Positions 32,723-40,522 of a stretch of 41,495 nt of DNA are shown piece after piece. Below the pieces are notes generated by a model. The model saw only the letters and a list, made by a program, of their open reading frames with translations. It had not been told where the DNA came from and did not search any database. The translations under genes were made by a program, and so were the position numbers. This stretch comes from ATZT02 sp964655115 (lineage in GTDB: Bacteria > Actinomycetota > Actinomycetes > S36-B12 > UBA5976). The stretch lies in assembly GCA_964655115.1 (NCBI GenBank), contig CAZZKM010000009.1, positions 1 through 41,495 of the forward strand, written 5' to 3'. Numbering within the stretch: position 1 is the first letter of the stretch; the number at the start of each line of letters is the position of its first letter.

Positions 32723-34762
32723 TTGAATTGGACAGATTTAGATATAAAGTCTTCAAATACAGCACGTGTCTTAGCTATGGATGCAGTGGAACACGCAGGA
32801 CATGGCCATCCAGGCACTGCAATGGCGTTAGCTCCAGTAGCACATTTACTTTTTCAAAAAATAATGAATCATTCTCCTAAAAATTCTGATTGGTTTGCTA
32901 GAGATCGTTTTATTCTTTCTTGCGGACATGCAAGTATGTTGCTTTACTCTCAGCTGTATTTAACAGGCTATGGATTAGAACTAGAAGATTTAAAAAATTT
33001 TAGAAAACATAACAGTTTGACTCCTGGACATCCAGAATTTGGGCACACAAATGGAGTTGAGATGACTACTGGCCCTTTAGGGCAAGGATTATCTTCTGCA
33101 GTTGGAATGGCTATCGCCTCTAGATATTGGAGAAATTATTTTGATCCAAATACCGCAAAGAATCAAAGTATTTTTGATAACTATATTTATGTAATTGCAA
33201 GTGATGGTGATTTACAAGAAGGAGTCACTTCCGAAGCATCAAGTATTGCTGGACACTTAAACTTATCTAATTTAATTGTTATTTATGACGATAATAAAAT
33301 TAGTATTGATGGCCAAACTAATTTAGCTTTCAGTGAGGATGTCGAAAAAAGATATCAATCATATGGTTGGGATACTCATTCTGTTGAATTAGACTCTTTT
33401 GGATCTGTAGATATTCAAAAATTAATAGAGTCAATTGATAAGTCTAAAAAAACGGATAAACCAAGTTTTATAAGACTTAAAACAATAATTGCTTGGCCTT
33501 CACCTAATGCCCAAAATACAGCCGCATCACATGGTGCACCACTTGGCAAGGAAGAAGTCATTCTTACTAAAAATAAACTTGGTTTTGATTCTGCAAAAAG
33601 TTTTAATGTCTCACAGGAAGTTTTAGACTACACACGCTCTGTTGTACAAACTGGAGAAGAAAAATACAACAATTGGTTAGCAAAGTATCAAGACTGGGCT
33701 AAAAATAATCCAGAATTAAATAAGGATTTTGTGAGACTTCAAAAGGGCCAATTACCAAATGATTTAGAAGAAGGTTTACCAATTTTTGAAAAAGATACAA
33801 ATCTTGCCAGTAGGAAAAGTGGCGGTACAGTTTTAAATTTCTTTTCCGAAAAAATGATCGAGTTAGTTGGTGGATCTGCTGACCTAGCAGAAAGTAACGG
33901 TGTTGCATTAAAAAATGCCAATATCATGCAAAAACCAGAATTAAATATTCCAAATTCATCAATTGGTGGCAAATATATTCATTTTGGAATCAGAGAGCAC
34001 GCCATGGCCTCGATAATGAATGGTTTAGCGTTATATGGTTTTACTCGTCCATTTGGTGCAACTTTTTTAATATTTAGTGATTACCAAAAACCAGCTATAA
34101 GACTTGCCAGTTTGATGCAATTACCCGTTATTTATGTTTGGTCGCATGACTCTATCGGATTAGGTGAAGATGGACCAACACATCAACCAATAGAACAGTT
34201 ATGGTCGTTGCGTTCAATTCCAGGATTTAATGTTGTAAGACCATGTGATGCAAATGAAGTAAGTCAATCTTGGTTAAAAATAATTAAAGATAAAAAGCCG
34301 GCGGGAATCGTTTTAACAAGACAAAACATTCCCACTCTTGATAGAACTATTTATGCATCAGAAAAAGGTGTTTCAAGTGGAGCTTATGTATTAAGCGAGG
34401 CTAAAAATGGCAATCCCGAATTAATCCTTATTGCTACAGGTTCTGAAGTCCAATTAGCTTTAGCCGCCCAAAAACAACTACAAGATTCAAAAATTTCAAC
34501 GCGAGTGGTTTCTATGCCATGTGTGGAGTGGTTTCTTGAGCAAGATAAAAAATATCAAAACGAAGTTCTTCCTGAAAAAGTTAAGAAAAAAATTGCAATA
34601 GAAGCAGGTTCAACTATTGGTTGGTATAAATTTGTGGGCACAGATGGAGCCGTTATTGGTCTTGATAGATATGGTGCAAGTTCAAAACCAGACATTTTAT
34701 TTAAAGAATTTGGAATATCTGTAGAAAATATTGTTGCAACAGCAAAAAAACTAATTAATTAA
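32723..34762 (+). CDS. tkt: Transketolase
   Basis: Transketolase is a thiamine-diphosphate enzyme that moves two-carbon units between sugar phosphates. The 679-residue protein has GHGHPGTAMALAP, RFILSCGHASMLLYS, MTTGPLGQGLSSAVGMA and the TPP motif SDGDLQEGVTSEA ending at DDNKISIDG. It continues GGSADLAESNG, HFGIREHAMASIMNG and HDSIGLGEDGPTHQPIEQ with the conserved active-site histidines. The start is the TTG at 32723-32725, with AAGGA about 11 bases upstream; no ATG gives a better N-terminus. The 111-base gap to ctaB shows no convincing promoter boxes. The stop interlocks with rbpA. No transaldolase or zwf gene follows. Confidence 0.95.
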   Translation: MNWTDLDIKSSNTARVLAMDAVEHAGHGHPGTAMALAPVAHLLFQKIMNHSPKNSDWFARDRFILSCGHASMLLYSQLYLTGYGLELEDLKNFRKHNSLTPGHPEFGHTNGVEMTTGPLGQGLSSAVGMAIASRYWRNYFDPNTAKNQSIFDNYIYVIASDGDLQEGVTSEASSIAGHLNLSNLIVIYDDNKISIDGQTNLAFSEDVEKRYQSYGWDTHSVELDSFGSVDIQKLIESIDKSKKTDKPSFIRLKTIIAWPSPNAQNTAASHGAPLGKEEVILTKNKLGFDSAKSFNVSQEVLDYTRSVVQTGEEKYNNWLAKYQDWAKNNPELNKDFVRLQKGQLPNDLEEGLPIFEKDTNLASRKSGGTVLNFFSEKMIELVGGSADLAESNGVALKNANIMQKPELNIPNSSIGGKYIHFGIREHAMASIMNGLALYGFTRPFGATFLIFSDYQKPAIRLASLMQLPVIYVWSHDSIGLGEDGPTHQPIEQLWSLRSIPGFNVVRPCDANEVSQSWLKIIKDKKPAGIVLTRQNIPTLDRTIYASEKGVSSGAYVLSEAKNGNPELILIATGSEVQLALAAQKQLQDSKISTRVVSMPCVEWFLEQDKKYQNEVLPEKVKKKIAIEAGSTIGWYKFVGTDGAVIGLDRYGASSKPDILFKEFGISVENIVATAKKLIN

Positions 34763-35097
34763 CGCTCGCCTCTTAGTTTTTCAATTGCTTCAGCCAAAAT
34801 TGCATCGCCATCTTTGTCATCTCGTCTTTCTTTTACATAGGCAAGATGAGTTTTATATGGTTCGTTTTTTGTAGGTTGCGGTGGATTATCTTGATCTCTT
34901 CCCGCTGGCCAACCACATCTTGGACAATCCCATTCATCAGGAATTGGAGCATCAACTGCAAATGCTGGTCGACTTTCATGACCATGTGCACAATAAAAAG
35001 ATAAACGAACTCGTGGTGCTGCATCTCCGCGTTCTGCTTCACCCATTGGGCCTGCACCAACGCGACTTCCTCGTATTGCGCTACCACCAGTTGCCAT
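34759..35097 (-). CDS. rbpA: RNA polymerase-binding protein RbpA
   Basis: RbpA is an actinobacterial transcription factor that binds the principal sigma factor and promoter DNA and aids open-complex formation. The 112-residue protein shows IRGSRVGAGPMGEAERG at the N-terminus and a zinc site of the Streptomyces type: C36, H40, C58, C61 in FYCAHGH and WDCPRCGW. The sigma-interaction region is EPYKTHLAYVKERR with DAILAEAIEKLRGE. It looks closer to Streptomyces RbpA than to the mycobacterial form, which lacks those zinc ligands. AAGGAG lies upstream of the ATG. It is the last gene of the gap-to-rbpA run and shares four bases with tkt. Confidence 0.95.
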   Translation of the reverse strand: MATGGSAIRGSRVGAGPMGEAERGDAAPRVRLSFYCAHGHESRPAFAVDAPIPDEWDCPRCGWPAGRDQDNPPQPTKNEPYKTHLAYVKERRDDKDGDAILAEAIEKLRGER

Positions 35098-35114
35098 TTA
35101 TTTCTCCTTTTTAT

Positions 35115-35354
35115 TTAAGCGCTTAAAACTAAACCTAAACCAATTACACTAGCTGCCCAAATTATTGCAATCGAAATGGTAAATCTATCTAAATTTCTTT
35201 CTGCTAATGATGACCCACCAAGTGATGAACTAAATCCTCCGCCAAATAAATCAGATAAACCACCGCCACGACCTCTATGCAGTAAAACTAAAAGAATCAG
35301 TAAAAGATTTGAAATAACTAAAATTATTCCTAATGTCCAACTAATAATTGTCAC
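35115..35354 (-). CDS. secG: Preprotein translocase subunit SecG
   Basis: SecG is a small membrane subunit of the SecYEG channel. The 79-residue protein has two hydrophobic helices (about residues 5-25 and 58-77) around a glycine-rich loop containing HRGRGGGLSDLFGGG, the SecG hallmark. The GTG start at 35352-35354 has an AAGGAAG element about 10 bases upstream. Its place after tpiA and near gap-pgk is widely conserved among actinobacteria. It is 17 bases before rbpA, so the two are probably co-transcribed. Confidence 0.93.
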   Translation of the reverse strand: MTIISWTLGIILVISNLLLILLVLLHRGRGGGLSDLFGGGFSSSLGGSSLAERNLDRFTISIAIIWAASVIGLGLVLSA

Positions 35355-35405
35355 AGAGAGTTCTTCCTTTGATTGCTTCTAGGATAAAACAAAACTATTG
35401 TCTTT

Positions 35406-35436
35406 AATTGATGGGGCTTATGCGAGTCCCACAATT
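35406..35436 (-). terminator. Hairpin just after tpiA
   Basis: On the minus strand AATTG-TGGG is followed after a 12-base loop by CCCA-T-CAATT, a nine-pair stem with one bulged base, starting at the tpiA stop codon. No U-run follows, so it may be a weak terminator, an mRNA 3' end protector or a processing site between tpiA and secG. It is the only clear hairpin I found between genes of this run. Confidence 0.35.
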
Positions 35437-36221
35437 TAAGGCTGATCTGGCCACCTAATGATTCTTAAAAATTCTTCAGGGTCCAAAGCTGCCCCTCCAA
35501 CTAGCGCTCCATCAACATCTGGTTGCTCCATAATGGCTTTGATATTTCCAGGTTTTACAGATCCACCATAAAGAATTCGAATTTTGGTTGCTGCTTCTTC
35601 AGAATAAAGTTTACTAATTTTTTCTCTAATTGATTTAGACATTTCTTGAGCATCTTCAGGAGTTGCAACTTCTCCAGTGCCAATAGCCCAAACAGGTTCA
35701 TAAGCAATAACAATTTCTGGAATATAATTTGCTCTTATATCTTTTAATGCAATTTGAAGTTGATTCAAAGTATGTTCAATTGCATTACCGGATTGTCTTA
35801 TATCAAGAGTTTCACCCACAGCGATCATAGGTGTTAAATCATGTTTTATTGCAGCTTTTACTTTGGAATTAACTAATTCATCACTTTCATTGTGGTAAGC
35901 GCGTCTTTCGCTATGACCAATTAATGCATATTTAACTTTTAATTTATTCAACATCGGTCCACTTATTTCACCTGTATAAGCACCGGAATCAAATGCGCTT
36001 ATATCTTGGGCTCCGTAGGTAAGTCTTAAATGATCAGCATCAACCACTGTTTGCACAGATCTTAAATCAACAAAGGGAGGAAATATTACAACTTCTGTTC
36101 TTTCATAATCAGCATCTGTTAATGAGAAACCTAATTTATTAACGTAAGCAATTGACTCTAAATGATTTATATTCATTTTCCAGTTACCAGCCATTACTGG
36201 TTTTCTACCTTCAGTAGTCAA
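35436..36221 (-). CDS. tpiA: Triose-phosphate isomerase
   Basis: TpiA interconverts dihydroxyacetone phosphate and glyceraldehyde 3-phosphate. The 261-residue TIM barrel has AGNWKMN with the catalytic Lys, IGHSERR with the His, AYEPVWAIGTGEVATPE with the catalytic Glu and the flexible loop, and the phosphate-binding YGGSVKPGN and GALVGGAAL. The TTG start at 36219-36221 directly follows the pgk TAA, with an unusually strong GGAGGAGG five bases upstream. This shows direct translational coupling to pgk. Length is normal. Confidence 0.96.
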   Translation of the reverse strand: MTTEGRKPVMAGNWKMNINHLESIAYVNKLGFSLTDADYERTEVVIFPPFVDLRSVQTVVDADHLRLTYGAQDISAFDSGAYTGEISGPMLNKLKVKYALIGHSERRAYHNESDELVNSKVKAAIKHDLTPMIAVGETLDIRQSGNAIEHTLNQLQIALKDIRANYIPEIVIAYEPVWAIGTGEVATPEDAQEMSKSIREKISKLYSEEAATKIRILYGGSVKPGNIKAIMEQPDVDGALVGGAALDPEEFLRIIRWPDQP

Positions 36222-37427
36222 TTAAACCTCCTCCAAAACTTTCAATCCCGGTAATTCTTTGCCCTCTAAAAGTTCAAGAGATGCTCCTCCGCCTGTCGAG
36301 ATGTGATCAAATTTTGATTCATCTAGCCCTAATAATCTTATTGCCGCTGCAGAATCGCCTCCACCGACAACTGTATAAGCGCTTAGTTCGGAAATTTTTT
36401 GAGCTATTTGTTTGGTCCCATTAGAAAATTGTTTCACTTCAAATACTCCCATTGGGCCATTCCAAACAACTGTTTTTGCATGATTTAATTTGGAGGTAAA
36501 TAATTCAACGGTTTTTGGACCAATATCTAATCCTTTTTGATCCTTTGGAATATTTGCGATGTCAACAGTGTTAACTGCAGCAGATCCATCCAATTCTTTT
36601 GAAACTATTACATCAAGTGGTAGCACTATTTCAACATTTTTATCTTGTGCTACTTTCATCAATTGTTTTACTTCATCAATTCTGTCAACTTCGAGTAAAG
36701 ATTGGCCAACTTCAAATCCTTTTGCCTTTAAGAAAGTAAACGCCATTCCCCCACCTATTAGAAGTAAATCAACTTTTGTTATCAAGTTATTTATTACTCC
36801 CAATTTGTCACTTACTTTTGACCCACCTAAGACCACAGCATATGGGCGTTCTGGATTATTTAGAACTTTGTCAAATGCCTTTTGTTCTGTCTCAACCAAT
36901 TTTCCAGCTGCATTTGGAAGAAGTCTTGCAATATCTGTGACAGATGCTTGCTCTCTATGAACTACTCCAAAACCATCAATTACAAAAAAATCACCTAATT
37001 GCGCCAATTTTTGCGCCAGTCTGTTTCTTTCTGTTTGATCCTTGCTTGTTTCATCTTTTTCAAATCTAATATTTTCTAACATTAATACTTCGCCCGTTTT
37101 TAAATTGTTGATCTTATTTTTTAATTCTGGATCGTTTATATTTTCTGTAAAATCTATGGGTTTGTTTAATAATTCACCGAGTCTATTAGCGATTGGCTTT
37201 AGAGACAATTCTGGTTTTCTTTCCCCTTTTGGTCTTCCTAAATGTGCCAAAATAATAATTTTTGCATTTTTTTTAATTAGTAGTTGTATAGTTTCAACAC
37301 TTGCTTTAAGTCGGCCATCATCAGTAATTTGCATTTGACCATTTTGGTCAGCTTTTAAAGGAGCATTCAAATCAGCGCGTAATAAAACGCGCTGATTTGT
37401 TAAATCAATTTGATCTAATTGTTTCAT
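36222..37427 (-). CDS. pgk: Phosphoglycerate kinase
   Basis: Pgk makes ATP from 1,3-bisphosphoglycerate. The 401-residue two-domain protein has VLLRADLNAPL (the family signature RADLN), ILAHLGRPKGERKPELSL and LENIRFEKDE. AVVLGGSKVSDKLGVI follows, then WNGPMGVFE, and it ends with the nucleotide-binding VVGGGDSAAAI and HISTGGGASLELLEG. All substrate and ATP contacts are present. It begins six bases after gap and abuts tpiA, so gap-pgk-tpiA form one transcript. Confidence 0.96.
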   Translation of the reverse strand: MKQLDQIDLTNQRVLLRADLNAPLKADQNGQMQITDDGRLKASVETIQLLIKKNAKIIILAHLGRPKGERKPELSLKPIANRLGELLNKPIDFTENINDPELKNKINNLKTGEVLMLENIRFEKDETSKDQTERNRLAQKLAQLGDFFVIDGFGVVHREQASVTDIARLLPNAAGKLVETEQKAFDKVLNNPERPYAVVLGGSKVSDKLGVINNLITKVDLLLIGGGMAFTFLKAKGFEVGQSLLEVDRIDEVKQLMKVAQDKNVEIVLPLDVIVSKELDGSAAVNTVDIANIPKDQKGLDIGPKTVELFTSKLNHAKTVVWNGPMGVFEVKQFSNGTKQIAQKISELSAYTVVGGGDSAAAIRLLGLDESKFDHISTGGGASLELLEGKELPGLKVLEEV

Positions 37428-37433
37428 TAACTA

Positions 37434-38483
37434 TTAGAGATTTGAGCCAACAAGTTGAGTTAAATCAACTAGACGACTTGAATATCCCCATTCGTTGTCA
37501 TACCAACCAACAACTTTTGCCACACTTCCAGATACTGATGTTAATTGTCCATCAATGATGCATGAATGTGGATCATGAACAATATCTGTTGAAACAAGTG
37601 GATCTTCAGAGTAAGACAGGATACCTTTCAAGGAAGTTTCCGCAGCGTTTTTCAATGCTTGATTAATATCTTGCACACTTGCAGTCTTTTTCAATTGAAC
37701 AGTTAAATCAGTTGCTGAACCTACAGGAGTTGGAACACGCATTGCATATCCATCTAGTTTTCCTTTAAGTTCTGGAAGTACTAAACCAATAGCTTTTGCT
37801 GCTCCTGTTGTTGTTGGGATCATGTTTATTGCAGCAGCTCTTGCTCTTCTTAAATCTTTATGAGGCATATCTAGAGTTGATTGATCGTTTGTATAAGCAT
37901 GAATTGTGGTCATTAAGCCTGATTCAATTCCAAATGTGTCATGGATAACTTTTGCCATTGGTCCAAGACAATTTGTGGTGCAAGAAGCATTACTGATCAC
38001 AATATGTTTTGCATGATCTAGTGCTTGATGATTTACACCCAAAACGATAGTGATGTCTTCACCTTTAGCTGGTGCAGAAATCAGTACTTTTTTTGGTCCT
38101 GATTTTAAGTGTGATTTTGCTTTTTCAGCATCAGTAAAAACACCAGTTGATTCAATAACAAGATCTACTCCAAAATCTCCCCATGGAATTTCTGCTGGAT
38201 CTCTATGTGAAGTAATTTTTATTTCTTTATTGTCAACAAATATGGAATTACCCTCTGTTCTTACATCTCCAGGGAATCTTCCTAAAGTTGAGTCATATTT
38301 AAGTAAGTGGGCTGAAGTTTTAACATCGGTTAAATCATTAACTGCAACAACTTCGATTGGTTCATTTGATTTAATTATTTGGGCCAAAGCGCCTTCTGCA
38401 GCTTTACCTTTTCTGTCTTGAATAACTCTTAAGTAATTTCTTCCGATACGACCAAAACCGTTGATTCCAACACGAATTGCCAC
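37434..38483 (-). CDS. gap: Glyceraldehyde-3-phosphate dehydrogenase
   Basis: This is the glycolytic NAD-dependent enzyme. The 349-residue protein has INGFGRIGRNYLR, an Asp at position 50 in VAVNDLTD that favours NAD over NADP, ASCTTNCLGP with the catalytic C168, TIHAYTNDQ with the catalytic His, and a WYDNEWGYSSR end. It is about 15 residues longer than usual because of an insert after the first helix (about residues 24-40), a feature of several actinobacterial forms. The GTG start has GGAG 11 bases upstream. A promoter with an inverted repeat lies in the 75-base gap after whiA. Confidence 0.96.
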   Translation of the reverse strand: MAIRVGINGFGRIGRNYLRVIQDRKGKAAEGALAQIIKSNEPIEVVAVNDLTDVKTSAHLLKYDSTLGRFPGDVRTEGNSIFVDNKEIKITSHRDPAEIPWGDFGVDLVIESTGVFTDAEKAKSHLKSGPKKVLISAPAKGEDITIVLGVNHQALDHAKHIVISNASCTTNCLGPMAKVIHDTFGIESGLMTTIHAYTNDQSTLDMPHKDLRRARAAAINMIPTTTGAAKAIGLVLPELKGKLDGYAMRVPTPVGSATDLTVQLKKTASVQDINQALKNAAETSLKGILSYSEDPLVSTDIVHDPHSCIIDGQLTSVSGSVAKVVGWYDNEWGYSSRLVDLTQLVGSNL

Positions 38484-38521
38484 TTTTTTATCAACTCCAG
38501 AATTTAAATAGTTTTTAATTA

Positions 38522-38550
38522 TTTTTAATACATTTTGGCGTCATTGCCAA
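38522..38550 (-). promoter_or_regulatory. Predicted gap-pgk-tpiA promoter
   Basis: On the minus strand TTGGCA (38550-38545; five of six bases of the -35 consensus) is followed by a 17-base spacer and TAAAAA (38527-38522; four of six of the -10 consensus). The start of transcription would be near 38515, giving a leader of about 30 bases before the GTG of gap. It is the most convincing sigma-70-type promoter I can see in the window. Confidence 0.5.
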
Positions 38551-38552
38551 AA
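38533..38552. repeat. Inverted repeat overlapping the gap promoter (candidate operator)
   Basis: TTTTGGC-N6-GCCAAAA is a perfect seven-base inverted repeat that covers the predicted -35 box of gap. It begins six bases beyond the whiA stop codon. The shape recalls operators of LacI-type sugar regulators, but the half-site alone cannot identify a protein. It could also form a hairpin after whiA, although no U-run follows. Confidence 0.45.
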
Positions 38553-38558
38553 CCAATT

Positions 38559-39539
38559 CTACCCTTCGAGCATTTCTGGTGTGAGAGAGGCTTCCGTGGT
38601 TGGAATTCCTAATTCTGTTGCTCTTTTATCTGCCATTGCTAACAATCTTCTAATTCTTCCAGCGATTGCATCCTTGGTTAGAGGAGGATCTGAAAGAGAT
38701 CCGAGTTCTTCTAAACTTGCTTGTTTGTGGGTTATACGAAGTTGACCTGCTGCTTTTAAATGATCTGGAATTTCATCTCCTAGAATTTCCATTGCTCTTA
38801 AAACTCTTGCACCTGCTGCCACTGCTGCTTGAGCGCTTCTTCTTAAATTTGCATCATCAAAATTTGCTAATCGATTTGCAGTAGCTCTTACTTCACGACG
38901 CATGCGCCTTTCTTCCCAAGCAATAACTGCATCATGTGCGCCAAGACGAGTTAGAAGTGAACCAATTGCATCTCCATCTCTAATGACAACTCGATCTACT
39001 CCTCTTACTTCTCGCGCTTTTGCAACGACATCTAATCTTCTGGCAGCTCCAACTAATGCAAGTGCTGCTTCTGGTCCAGGCGCTGTTATTTCTAATGCAC
39101 TAGATCTGCCAGGTTCTGTTAAAGATCCATGAGCAAGAAACGCTCCACGCCAAGCAGACTCGGCATCACAAATTCCACCACCCACAACTGAAGGGGGTAA
39201 ACCTCTAATTGGTCTTCCTGCTGCATCAATGAGTCCCGTTTGTTTAGCTAACACGTCACCGCCTTGTACAACTCTTACAACGTAGCGCGCACCTTTTCGA
39301 ATTCCAGAACCCTGTAATACCGACATTTCAGCATCATGACCATAAAGTTCAATAATGTCTTTTCTTAATCTTCGCGCAATTTGTCCAGCATCAAGTTCAG
39401 CTTCGACCACGATTTGACCAGCCACTAAATGAAGCCCACCTGCAAATCTCAAAAGAGCAGAAACTTCTGCTTTTCGGCAACAACTTTTATTTAATTCAAC
39501 TCGAGCTAATTCATCTTTAACTGCTGCAGTCATTGCCAT
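38559..39539 (-). CDS. whiA: DNA-binding protein WhiA
   Basis: WhiA is a transcription factor with an N-terminal LAGLIDADG-like fold that has lost nuclease activity and a C-terminal helix-turn-helix. In sporulating actinobacteria it controls division genes; in others its targets are less clear. The 326-residue protein starts MAMTAAVKDEL and has CCRKAEVSALLRFAGGLH, RGLPPSVVGGG, GAFLAHGSLTEPGRSS, MRREVRATANRLANFDDANL and the HTH region EELGSLSDPPLTKDAIAGRI. Conservation with Streptomyces WhiA is very high despite the low G+C genome. The gene lies between rapZ and gap; no yvcK is present. Confidence 0.96.
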   Translation of the reverse strand: MAMTAAVKDELARVELNKSCCRKAEVSALLRFAGGLHLVAGQIVVEAELDAGQIARRLRKDIIELYGHDAEMSVLQGSGIRKGARYVVRVVQGGDVLAKQTGLIDAAGRPIRGLPPSVVGGGICDAESAWRGAFLAHGSLTEPGRSSALEITAPGPEAALALVGAARRLDVVAKAREVRGVDRVVIRDGDAIGSLLTRLGAHDAVIAWEERRMRREVRATANRLANFDDANLRRSAQAAVAAGARVLRAMEILGDEIPDHLKAAGQLRITHKQASLEELGSLSDPPLTKDAIAGRIRRLLAMADKRATELGIPTTEASLTPEMLEG

Positions 39540-39610
39540 AACTTATATCCTTACATAAGTTTTACGGCGTGTCAGATTGTTTTTAGAAATCTTTGATTTT
39601 GTAACTTAAA

Positions 39611-39637
39611 TCATGTCACATGAGTAACATGAGTAAC
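39611..39637. repeat. Palindrome plus tandem 9-mers upstream of whiA
   Basis: Between rapZ and whiA a 13-base palindrome TCATGT-C-ACATGA (39611-39623) runs into two exact tandem copies of ATGAGTAAC (39620-39628 and 39629-39637). Read toward whiA these are GTTACTCAT, GTTACTCAT and then the related GTGACATGA. Such a cluster of related half-sites is what an operator for a dimeric regulator looks like. The element lies about 70 bases upstream of the whiA ATG and three bases from the rapZ stop. Confidence 0.4.
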
Positions 39638-39639
39638 TT

Positions 39640-40497
39640 TTATTCTTTTCCTAAATCTCTATGCACAACTCTTACTTTTGCTCCACTTTTAGTTAATTTT
39701 TGAGAAACTTCCTCACTTAAACACACACTTCGATGTTTTCCTCCAGTGCAACCAATTGCAACTGTGACATATTTTTTTCCTTCACGTATATAGCCATCTT
39801 TAGTGTGATTAATAAGTTGAACTATATTTTCTCCAAATTCAATAGCGCCTTCTTGGTTTAACACAAAATCTTTAACCGGCTTATCCAAGCCAGTTAGTTT
39901 TTTCAATTCTTCTTTCCAAAAAGGATTAAATAAAAATCTTGCATCAAAGACAAAGTCTGCATCAATTGGTATTCCATATTTATAACCGAAGGATAAAACT
40001 GTTACTTGAAATGCTTCTACATCGCTTTCGAAAGTTTTTTCAATAATTGTGCGAAGTCCAGGAGTAGACATATCTGAGGTATCTATAACAACATCGGCAT
40101 TTGCTCTTAAGTCCCCTAGTAATTCACGCTCTTTTTGTAAACCATCTAAAACCCGACCTTCTGCTTGCAAAGGATGTGGTCTTCTACTTCCTTCAAATCT
40201 TCTAACTAATGCCAAATCTGAAGCATCTAAAAATAGGAATCGAATTTGCCACTGTTCTTTTTTAACTTTTTCTAATGAATTATTTAAAGTTGAAAATAGT
40301 TTTCCTCCACGCACATCCACGACAACCGCAATATGGCTTGCCACTCCTTGACTTTGCACATCTTTTAAAGCATCCAATAGAACTGAAGGAGGTAAATTAT
40401 CGATTACAAACCAACCCAAATCTTCTAAAGCTTTCGCGGCAGTTGAACGACCAGCTCCAGACATTCCAGTAACGATTAAAACTTCAGGTTTGTTCAT
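39640..40497 (-). CDS. rapZ: RapZ-family nucleotide-binding protein
   Basis: This 285-residue P-loop protein was formerly called YvcJ or RapZ. In E. coli it controls GlmS through small-RNA decay; in gram-positives it is an NTPase of unclear role. Walker A is GMSGAGRST (residues 11-19), followed by WFVIDNLPPS, VDVRGG, FLDASDLALVRRFEGSRRPHPL and VIDTSDMS. The C-terminal domain has SFGYKYGIPIDADFVFDARFLFNPFW and IGCTGGKHRSVCLSE. All family hallmarks are kept. It lies between uvrC and whiA as in most gram-positives, but without yvcK. Confidence 0.93.
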   Translation of the reverse strand: MNKPEVLIVTGMSGAGRSTAAKALEDLGWFVIDNLPPSVLLDALKDVQSQGVASHIAVVVDVRGGKLFSTLNNSLEKVKKEQWQIRFLFLDASDLALVRRFEGSRRPHPLQAEGRVLDGLQKERELLGDLRANADVVIDTSDMSTPGLRTIIEKTFESDVEAFQVTVLSFGYKYGIPIDADFVFDARFLFNPFWKEELKKLTGLDKPVKDFVLNQEGAIEFGENIVQLINHTKDGYIREGKKYVTVAIGCTGGKHRSVCLSEEVSQKLTKSGAKVRVVHRDLGKE

Positions 40498-40522
40498 GTT
40501 CTTAGTCTGCCCTATCTTTCAA

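Noticed and set aside
34833..35126. Two further open frames over rbpA on both strands
   Set aside because: They are low-complexity readings of the same DNA; the RbpA frame matches a known protein along its whole length.
35115..35126. Twelve-base perfect palindrome TTAAGCGCTTAA at the end of secG
   Set aside because: Most of it is the last codons and stop of secG, and no hairpin with a U-run results; probably chance.
39569..39573. GACAC on the minus strand upstream of whiA, similar to the motif reported for Streptomyces WhiA binding
   Set aside because: A five-base match is expected by chance about once per kilobase, so autoregulation cannot be argued from it.
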